Assembly (NCBI RefSeq): GCF_000621505.1
Contig: NZ_JHYD01000050.1
Span: 1 to 42,683, forward strand
From: Ruminiclostridium cellobioparum DSM 1351 = ATCC 15832
GTDB taxonomy: Bacteria > Bacillota > Clostridia > Acetivibrionales > DSM-1351
Length of the DNA: 42,683 bases
Direction of reading: 5' to 3'
Part shown: positions 35,077-40,600 of the stretch, in pieces
Layout of the letters: every line of letters starts with the position of its first letter
How positions within the stretch are numbered: position 1 is the first letter of the stretch
Translations under genes and position numbers: made by a program
The notes under the pieces: generated by a model
Database searches by the model: none
The model's input: only the letters and a program-made list of their open reading frames with translations
What the model was told of the DNA's origin: nothing

Positions 35077-35847
35077 TTGTTTATAAATATTGAAGATGTT
35101 TCTAAAAACTACATTCAAAACAAAAAAACCTTTTGTGCAATGGAACATGTTTCACTTCAAATTGAAGAAGGTGAATTTATATGTTTGCTTGGTCCCAGCG
35201 GCTGCGGTAAAACCACTTTGCTTAATTCCATCGCGGGTTTTGAGAAAGTTTCGGAAGGAAGAATATCCATTGCTGGAAACGAGGTAATTGCTCCCTCAAC
35301 AAAGAATGTTACCATTTTTCAGAGTTATGGCCTGCTGCCCTGGAGAACGGTTCAGAAAAATGTGGAACTGGGTCTGGAAGGTAAGAAGCTGGCCAAAAAG
35401 GAACGCCGGGAAATTGCCGCCAGATATATTTCGCTGGTGGGACTTTCCGAATTCAGCAAGAGTCATCCCGGCCAGCTTTCAGGCGGTATGCAGCAGCGCG
35501 TGGCAATAGCCCGTGCCCTGGCGGTGGATCCTGAAATAATTTTCATGGATGAGCCCTTTGGAGCTTTGGACGCGCTGACACGTATGAAAATGCAGGATGA
35601 GATTTCAAGCATATGGCAGGAACAGAAAAAAACCATTATATTTGTTACCCACGACATTGATGAAGCCGTATTCCTGGCCGACAGGGTTGTAATCATGACT
35701 CCCAATCCCGGCAAAATAAAAAGTATCGTTCCAGTTCCCCTTGCAAGAAAAAGAGACAGAACCAGCGAGGATTTTCTAAAGATAAGAGACAGGATATTTA
35801 CCGAATTTGAAATGAAGCAAAAGGATAATACCGAGTTTTATATTTAA
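35077..35847 (+). CDS. NitT/TauT-type ABC transporter ATPase
   Basis: Cytoplasmic ATPase, 256 residues, of the SsuB/TauB/NrtD type. Walker A is [11 protein letters not shown], the Q-loop [12 protein letters not shown], the signature [16 protein letters not shown], Walker [13 protein letters not shown] and the switch His in VTHDIDEA. The TTG start has AAGGGGGGC six bases upstream. It ends 88 bases before the right recombination core. Its last four bases overlap the stop region of the chimeric 5' sigK frame on the other strand, and no terminator is evident, so transcription may run into sigK in the antisense direction. Confidence 0.92.
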   Translation: MFINIEDVSKNYIQNKKTFCAMEHVSLQIEEGEFICLLGPSGCGKTTLLNSIAGFEKVSEGRISIAGNEVIAPSTKNVTIFQSYGLLPWRTVQKNVELGLEGKKLAKKERREIAARYISLVGLSEFSKSHPGQLSGGMQQRVAIARALAVDPEIIFMDEPFGALDALTRMKMQDEISSIWQEQKKTIIFVTHDIDEAVFLADRVVIMTPNPGKIKSIVPVPLARKRDRTSEDFLKIRDRIFTEFEMKQKDNTEFYI

Positions 35848-35910
35848 TAATAAACGCCTGCAGCGCCAATATGGTTTGGATTAGTGCAATTGCCTGCTAT
35901 CGAAACTGAT

Positions 35911-35940
35911 TTTTGTTTCCGTAACGGGGTAATTGCATTT
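35911..35940. other. Recombination site at the right end of the sigK element
   Basis: TTTTGTTTCCG (35911-35921), then 14 bases, then the core CATTT (35936-35940). Joined to the left end in an excised circle this makes a 56-base site with 11-bp inverted arms centred on the core, as expected for a large serine integrase attP. Confidence 0.85.
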
Positions 35941-36278
35941 TCTATACACCTGGCTGCATAGGTAGCCAGTCTTGTTCCTTTGTCCATATTGAATGTGGAT
36001 ATTGCTTTAATCAAACCGATAGTACCTATTGAGATAAGGTCATCGCTGTCACTTCCGCACGAGCCGTATTTTTTAACGATATGTGCAACAAGCCTTAAGT
36101 TTCTCTCAATTAGAATATTTCTTGCTTCCTCATTCCCATTTCTGTATGCTTCAACATAGTACTGTTCCTCCTCAGAGTTTAAAGGCTGAGGGAAGGAATT
36201 AACATTTGAAACGTAGCCCAGCATGAGGAATAAGTTATTTAGCCCATCAAAGATTGCTGAAAATAGTATATCTATCAA
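35936..36278 (-). CDS. sigK: sigK 5' half: N-terminal part of pro-sigma factor K
   Basis: This stretch encodes a hydrophobic pro-sequence ([24 protein letters not shown]), then [11 protein letters not shown] and sigma region 2 ([42 protein letters not shown]). It corresponds to SpoIVCB of B. subtilis. The frame runs on into the element as 29 unrelated residues to a stop at 35844. The GTG at 36287 is directly against AGGGGG, so the TTG at 36276-36278, 8 bases from it, is the likelier start. The pro-sequence implies membrane association and processing by a SpoIVFB-type protease. Excision at the AAATG core fuses it to 27451-27823. Confidence 0.93.
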
Positions 36279-36301
36279 GCAAGGCACCCCCTATTGTTTT
36301 C

Positions 36302-36377
36302 GAGTTATGTACCAAATTAATGATTTTTTCATAACTCAAAAATAGTGTACCTTTCTAATCTATGATAAATACTATGG
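36302..36377 (-). promoter_or_regulatory. sigK upstream region: leader inverted repeat and candidate sporulation promoter
   Basis: GAGTTATG (36302-36309) and CATAACTC (36330-36337) can form a leader hairpin. Further upstream on the minus strand, CATAGTATTT (36368-36377) and GGTACACTA (36343-36351) loosely resemble mother-cell sigma (SigE/SigK) -35 and -10 elements. The match is weak. Nothing else is seen in 36,379-36,509. Confidence 0.35.
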
Positions 36378-36509
36378 AAAAATGCCAGTCCTTGTAAAAA
36401 TTTTTTAAATAGAATTTGTGAATTACATCTGGAAATAAGAAATAAATAACCTGAATTAATTAATATGGGAAAAGATTGCGTAAAGGCTGACAGGAAAGTG
36501 GGAAAATAA

Positions 36510-36956
36510 CTATTTGACACGCTTTATTATAAATTCTTCCTGTTTGGAAACCTGAGCTTCAATTCTGTCCAATCTGTCAGAGTGTTGTTTATAACCGTCA
36601 AATAAAGCATCCAGTTTATTTCCGTGATCGGTCTCAATTCTGAGAACAGCTTTTTTAAGCTCGTTTATCTCGCCCTGCATGTTATCGATTTTGCCTTCGA
36701 TAGTATCAATTTTGCCTTCGATAGTACCAATTTTGCCTTCGATAGTACCAATTTTGCCTTCGATAGTACCAATTTTGCCTTCAATAGTACCAATTTTGCC
36801 TTCAATAGTACCAATTTTGCCTTCAATAGTACCAATTTTGCCTTCAATAGTACCAATTTTGCCTTCAATAGTGTCCATTCTGCTTTCGATATTACCGATT
36901 TTGCCAGACAAATCCGAATACATTTTAGTTAAAAGTTCAAAGATTTTTTCTTCCAT
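36510..36956 (-). CDS. Coiled-coil protein with heptad tandem repeats
   Basis: 148 residues. The N-terminal MEEKIFELLTKMYSDLSGKI is shared with the protein at 37892-38200. It is followed by nine 7-residue units (seven of them exactly GKIGTIE), a perfect coiled-coil heptad pattern, and a charged helical tail (KAVLRIETDHGNKLDALFDGYKQ and so on). No membrane or signal segment. GGAGG stands before the ATG at 36954-36956. Short coiled-coil proteins of this type are common in clostridia, but their role is unknown. The repeat number is likely to vary between strains. Confidence 0.8.
   Translation of the reverse strand: MEEKIFELLTKMYSDLSGKIGNIESRMDTIEGKIGTIEGKIGTIEGKIGTIEGKIGTIEGKIGTIEGKIGTIEGKIGTIEGKIDTIEGKIDNMQGEINELKKAVLRIETDHGNKLDALFDGYKQHSDRLDRIEAQVSKQEEFIIKRVK
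36690..36878 (-). repeat. 21-bp tandem repeat, nine units, inside the coiled-coil gene
   Basis: Nine contiguous 21-bp units encode GKI(G/D)TIE-type heptads. Seven central units encode the same peptide. The three nearest the 36690 end carry TTCGAT and the other four TTCAAT (plus strand), a block pattern that points to recent unit duplication. The first unit has ATC for ACC, and the last has a GTCCAT variant. Confidence 0.9.
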
Positions 36957-37125
36957 TTTATTACCTCCTTTCAAAAATAATTATATCATATGAAAATATA
37001 TGTAGCCATAAAAATTTTTATTCAAGCCTATAATTTAAAATTCTCAATTTTATGTAACCTCATCTTTTAAAATCTCATATCCTATTTATATAAAGTATAT
37101 TCTGCGATTAGGAAAGGAGAAAGAT

Positions 37126-37323
37126 ATGACTGAATTTGACAATCCATATAGTCAATATACCGATTCCGATGAACGAAAATCCATGTGTGAAAAAATGGTA
37201 GTTGCTATGGCTTATGTTCCTGATCAAGATTGGGAAACACCTTATGATACACTTGGCGGACTGGACAGAGGTACATTGTTCCCAAGCCTGGATAAGCCCT
37301 GGTTGGGAGGGGGAAGTAAGTGA
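37126..37323 (+). CDS. cotJA: Spore coat-associated protein CotJA
   Basis: 65 residues. It has the CotJA core MVVAMAYVPDQDWETPYDTL followed by GLDRGTLFPSLDKPWLGG. It is part of the cotJABC operon that contributes to the inner spore coat and is expressed in the mother cell in characterised species. AGGAAAGGAG precedes the ATG. Its TGA overlaps the ATG of cotJB (TGATG). Immediately upstream, 37,019-37,125 is AT-rich and I see no clear promoter match. Confidence 0.9.
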   Translation: MTEFDNPYSQYTDSDERKSMCEKMVVAMAYVPDQDWETPYDTLGGLDRGTLFPSLDKPWLGGGSK

Positions 37324-37709
37324 TGAATAATAATATGACCGGAAATGTCGAGAGTCTCATGAACAATAATTTAAACAGCAACGTGGCTGCCAGCAGCAAT
37401 GTAAGTAATTTGATGAATTCAAATGCAAATGTACATGCCATGCAAAAGCTATCTGAGCGTGAAAGTATGTTATTGCAGGTGCAGGCATACGAATTTGCTC
37501 TGGTAGAGGTAGGGTTGTTCCTCGACACCCATCCCAATGATCAAACTGCCCTGGCTTATTTTAGCCAATATCGCGAACTGAAGCATAGAGCCGTATCTGA
37601 TTACACCAGAATGTATGGTCCTATAACGATGGATCATATGGATAATGACTTATCTACATGGAGATGGATTGATAACCCATGGCCATGGGAAACAGGAAGT
37701 GAGGGATAA
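37323..37709 (+). CDS. cotJB: Spore coat protein CotJB
   Basis: About 128 residues. The N-terminal 40 residues are rich in Asn, Met and Ser (low complexity). The conserved CotJB domain follows: QAYEFALVEVGLFLDTHPNDQTALAYFSQYRELK and the C-terminal WRWIDNPWPWE. The ATG at 37323 overlaps the cotJA stop, with GGGAGGGGG upstream. It is followed 2 bases later by the start of a truncated cotJC. Confidence 0.92.
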   Translation: MNNNMTGNVESLMNNNLNSNVAASSNVSNLMNSNANVHAMQKLSERESMLLQVQAYEFALVEVGLFLDTHPNDQTALAYFSQYRELKHRAVSDYTRMYGPITMDHMDNDLSTWRWIDNPWPWETGSEG

Positions 37710-37711
37710 AT

Positions 37712-37825
37712 ATGTGGGTTTATGAAAAAAAATTACAATACCCGGTCAAAATAGCTCAACCAAATGCCAAACTGGCAAAGGTTATTATAACTCAACTTGG
37801 CGGGCCCGTTTTCATATTTTTCTAA
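37712..37825 (+). pseudogene. cotJC: cotJC, interrupted after about 32 codons
   Basis: The ATG at 37712 has GAGGG upstream and opens MWVYEKKLQYPVKIAQPNAK, the standard start of the manganese-catalase-like coat protein CotJC. The frame continues to ITQLGGP, then breaks off into five unrelated residues (VFIFF) and a TAA at 37823-37825. The family normally continues with D-G-E and about 155 more residues. The missing part is nowhere in the window. The break lies near 37806, and a large serine recombinase gene lies at 38268-39890. This could be a permanent disruption or a second sporulation gene that is rejoined by excision. Confidence 0.85.
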
Positions 37826-37891
37826 ATTATGTATTAGGCTTGTCCTGCCCAAGACAATAGGCAGTTTGAATATTTCTTGAGAGGGTTAAAA

Positions 37892-38200
37892 TTACAGTAT
37901 TTCTTTTTTACCGCCTTTTATTACGGTGATCTCTATATCCTGCTTTTCAAGCTTATTATTGATTATCTCAATGGCTTTTTCCTGATTCGTCAGTTTCTCA
38001 TATACCATCTGGTAACCTTCCAAAGAAGCTTTTATATCAGGCTTTATTTCATTTTCTATACATGTTTCAATTTTGGTCAATCTTGTATTTGTTTCTTTCA
38101 TTTCTTTTTCAAGTTTATCGAACTTACCTTCCATTTTATCAAACTTACCGGAAAACTCATTATACATTTTCGTTAATAGCTCAAAAGTTTTATCCTCCAT
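37892..38200 (-). CDS. Coiled-coil protein, paralogue of 36510-36956
   Basis: 102 residues, highly charged and helical. It starts MEDKTFELLTKMYNEFSGKF, nearly the same as MEEKIFELLTKMYSDLSGKI of the repeat-bearing gene 1 kb away, but has no 21-bp expansion. The later part (KPDIKASLEGYQMVYEKLTNQEKAIEIINNKLEKQ) parallels the tail of the paralogue. GGAGGTG stands before the ATG. It is 66 bases past the truncated cotJC and is convergent with it. Function unknown. Confidence 0.78.
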   Translation of the reverse strand: MEDKTFELLTKMYNEFSGKFDKMEGKFDKLEKEMKETNTRLTKIETCIENEIKPDIKASLEGYQMVYEKLTNQEKAIEIINNKLEKQDIEITVIKGGKKEIL

Positions 38201-38267
38201 CTATTCACCTCCAATATGTTTTAGGTATAAACATTATATCATAAAATTTTAAAATATAACCATGATT

Positions 38268-39890
38268 TTATTCTTCAAAGGTATATTCAAATGTAAGATT
38301 ATAGTCATCACCGATAATAATTTTTTTTATAATTTTTCTAACTATTTCATCTTTAAGTTCATAATTAAGGTTGTTTATGTTATGAATCAAACCTTTGACT
38401 TTCTCTTTTATTTCAAAATATCTGTCCTCAAGATTATCAACCTTTTTCAATTTTTGATCCAGAAGAAGAAGCTTTTTTTCAAGTTGTGATTTTTGATCTC
38501 TAAGTTCATTAAGCCTTATCCTATACTCATCCAATGTTATGGCGTCAGCCTCAAAGGCTAACTGCTGTCTTTTAACTGCAAAGTTAGTATTATCCAGCTT
38601 ATCTTTGACTATCTCCCGGTCTTTCTTATCTTTTTCCAGCTTCAGATCATAAATGTATTGCTTTTGTCTTATTCTTTCATCAATGATATCATTACTTGCA
38701 AACAACTCTTTTATAGCATTCATGACCATATCATCTACAATTTCCATTCTGTAATTTGAGTTTTTATTTTTACAAGTTCCTGTTATCTTCTTATCGAAAT
38801 AATAAAAATAATAATCATCGTCTGTTCTGTCATTTTTAGATTTTCCTTTGGATTTATTTTTCGGAATCTTCCCTCCGAACAGTTTGTTTCCACAAGAAGA
38901 ACAATAAAGCAGGCCGGACAACAAATACTTTTTAGTGCAGCTCCATTCCTTATTATCTTTTTCTTTTCTGTCCTGAATAATTTGCTGAATCCTATCAAAT
39001 CTGTCTTTTGAGATCAAGGGAGGATGAGTATTCTCGCGTACTATCCATTGATCCTGGGGCCTTACCATTCTTTTGGCTTTTCCTGCACTGTCTCTGACGG
39101 TTAACGTGACATTATACATGTTTATTCCTAAATAAACCGGATTGGACAATATATTCAGAATAGAGTTGGTTGTCCAATTATTGCCACCGCTGCTAGTCTT
39201 TATACCATGGGAATTTAGGTACTTGCATATTTTAAGCCTGCCCCATCCTCCAATAAATTTATCGACTATTAATTTGTAAATTTCCGCAGTATCCGGGTTT
39301 AAAACCAAGTGTTGTCCATCCTCGGATAACTTATAACCAAATGCCGGCTTCGCAACGTTAGTTTTACCTTCATTTGCCTTAATCATCTGAGTTATCTTAA
39401 CCCTGGTGCTTGTAACTTTTCTTTCCTTTTGTGCAAGACCGGCATGGATAACCAGAAGAAATTCATCATCATCTGTTCTGCTGTCATAACCTTCCTTTAT
39501 CGATATAAAAAAAGCGCCTTGAGAAACAAGGCTTCTTTTAAGTTCAATAATATCCAATATATCACGTGAAGTTCTGGATATTTCCTTAGATGCTATTCCT
39601 TTTATTCTACCAGCAGAAATATCATTTTTTAAACGGGTCATTTCATTTCTCAGATAACTATATGCCCCTGTCTTTACATCTGTATAAAAATCAACAATAT
39701 TATACCCGTTTATTCTAGCCCATTCATTTATGTATTTTTTTTGATTGTCAATAGATGTTTTCTGACTATCTTTTTTTGTTGAAATCCTTATATAGCCTCC
39801 AATATTTAGTCCTGTTTCATCTAGAGTTTTTTTTACATCAGTGAATTCCTCAAGTCTATTTCCTTTTACCAGAGGCGGAAGGTAATCCAT
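38268..39890 (-). CDS. Second large serine recombinase
   Basis: 540 residues. The catalytic resolvase domain starts after about 30 extra residues, with nucleophile Ser37 in GGYIRISTKKDSQKTSIDNQ. A recombinase domain (KPAFGYKL and LSNPVYLGINMYN regions) follows. The zinc ribbon starts LLYCSSCGNKLFGG with the partner Cys in GTCKNK. A long coiled coil (about 430-510) rich in Lys and Glu follows. It differs clearly from the sigK-element recombinase. It is preceded by an overlapping 53-residue frame. It lies inside the material that interrupts cotJC and is probably the enzyme that inserted, and might excise, that material. It is AT-richer than the left part of the window, consistent with transfer. 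Confidence 0.92.
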   Translation of the reverse strand: MDYLPPLVKGNRLEEFTDVKKTLDETGLNIGGYIRISTKKDSQKTSIDNQKKYINEWARINGYNIVDFYTDVKTGAYSYLRNEMTRLKNDISAGRIKGIASKEISRTSRDILDIIELKRSLVSQGAFFISIKEGYDSRTDDDEFLLVIHAGLAQKERKVTSTRVKITQMIKANEGKTNVAKPAFGYKLSEDGQHLVLNPDTAEIYKLIVDKFIGGWGRLKICKYLNSHGIKTSSGGNNWTTNSILNILSNPVYLGINMYNVTLTVRDSAGKAKRMVRPQDQWIVRENTHPPLISKDRFDRIQQIIQDRKEKDNKEWSCTKKYLLSGLLYCSSCGNKLFGGKIPKNKSKGKSKNDRTDDDYYFYYFDKKITGTCKNKNSNYRMEIVDDMVMNAIKELFASNDIIDERIRQKQYIYDLKLEKDKKDREIVKDKLDNTNFAVKRQQLAFEADAITLDEYRIRLNELRDQKSQLEKKLLLLDQKLKKVDNLEDRYFEIKEKVKGLIHNINNLNYELKDEIVRKIIKKIIIGDDYNLTFEYTFEE

Positions 39891-40017
39891 TTACTTTATC
39901 CCCCTTTATTTTCAGGTTATAGGCTTTTTTTTCAGTACCAGAAGTTTGAGTTTCTGAATCAATTGCTTTTTTTATTAAAATTTCAATAACATCATCCAAC
40001 ACATCAATTTTAGTCAT
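39856..40017 (-). CDS. Small protein overlapping the second recombinase gene
   Basis: 53 residues, MTKIDVLDDVIEILIKKAID at the start, then a charged tail ending SGKRK. GGGGGTG lies 6 bases before the ATG at 40015-40017, a better ribosome site than any in front of the recombinase. Its last 35 bases overlap the recombinase start, so translation of the two may be coupled. Function unknown; an accessory of the recombinase is possible. Confidence 0.6.
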   Translation of the reverse strand: MTKIDVLDDVIEILIKKAIDSETQTSGTEKKAYNLKIKGDKVNGLPSASGKRK

Positions 40018-40048
40018 ATTATTCACCCCCAATACAATATATGATTTT

Positions 40049-40068
40049 TTAAATCAAATGTGATTTAA
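40049..40068. promoter_or_regulatory. Palindrome upstream of the second recombinase unit
   Basis: TTAAATCA (40049-40056) and TGATTTAA (40061-40068) are perfect reverse complements around AATG. It lies about 30 bases before the small gene at 39856-40017 and could be an operator. Confidence 0.45.
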
Positions 40069-40081
40069 TGATGATAACCAG

Positions 40082-40150
40082 TATTTCACAACACATTCAT
40101 GCACTGGAATGATCTTTTGTAAATCCCAGTACATGATCTATTGTGAAATA
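40082..40150. repeat. Long imperfect hairpin; rest of 40,018-40,600 non-coding
   Basis: TATTTCACAA (40082-40091) and TTGTGAAATA (40141-40150) pair perfectly. Inside them, the ATTCATG-CACTGG and CCAGT-ACATGAT stretches extend the stem imperfectly. It resembles the end of a small mobile element. Beyond it, 40,151-40,490 has no credible gene: a 79-codon frame at 40244-40483 has no ribosome site or recognisable motif. From about 40,490 the leader of the insertion sequence begins. Confidence 0.4.
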
Positions 40151-40492
40151 AAATAAACTTCCTTTTCGCCAATTCCAACTTTAACTACGATTCCTCGCAG
40201 GGTTTAACCTCATGGCTCCCTCCGGTATTTCAGCAGCCTTTCCGTGCCAGGTATATTACCTCATTATTTATCCATGTGCATGATGAATGCATTACTCTTT
40301 ATACATGGAAAACAAAATACACAACTACTGTATAATTGGCTCTACATGCCACTAATCTATATTACTGTCGCATTTCCAAGCATTTGGCCCACCTCACATT
40401 TGACTATTGAGCACAACAATATACTCCTGCAAGAATTAACAGAATGCCAAAACTCAGGAAATATATGCCTTTACTCCTCATAGAGTAAAATT

Positions 40493-40600
40493 ACTGTAGG
40501 GAATTAAAGGGATAAAATTCCAAAAGAATTGAAAAAGAAGATAACATCCTGTTATGATATAAGTTCTCACACAAAATAAACAGACTAGGATGTATCTTCT
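40493..40600 (+). promoter_or_regulatory. Left flank and promoter region of the ISLre2-family insertion sequence
   Basis: A weak promoter, TTGAAA-18-TATGAT (40529-40558), lies 43 bases before the ATG. It is enclosed by a near-perfect inverted repeat, AGATAACATCCT/AGGATGTATCTT (40539-40550 with 40587-40598), which could fold over the start of the transposase message. The left end of the element is probably near 40,493 (CTGTAGGGAATTAAAGGG), but no matching right end was found. Confidence 0.4.

Larger units (their letters stand above)
27819..35940. mobile_element. sigK intervening (skin-type) element, about 8.1 kb, with CO dehydrogenase cargo
   Basis: The element lies between the two sigK halves. 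Both ends carry the core CATTT (27819-27823 and 35936-35940, 8117 bases apart; AAATG in sigK orientation). Inside each end is an 11-bp inverted copy of CGGAAACAAAA (27839-27849 and, reversed, 35911-35921). Contents: large serine recombinase, alpha/beta hydrolase and 63-aa protein on the minus strand; divergent CO dehydrogenase and NitT/TauT-type ABC transporter on the plus strand. Excision through the cores restores sigK exactly in frame. Skin elements in B. subtilis and C. difficile are excised in the mother cell during sporulation. Their cargo there is phage-derived; here it is metabolic and no phage structural genes are seen. Confidence 0.92.

Noticed and set aside
36690-36878. Regularly repeated short units resembling a CRISPR-like or satellite array
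   Set aside because: The units are contiguous 21-mers with no spacers and stay in frame within a protein gene, encoding coiled-coil heptads.
40244-40483. 79-codon frame before the insertion sequence
   Set aside because: No ribosome binding site, and the composition looks like non-coding sequence or remnants of another element.
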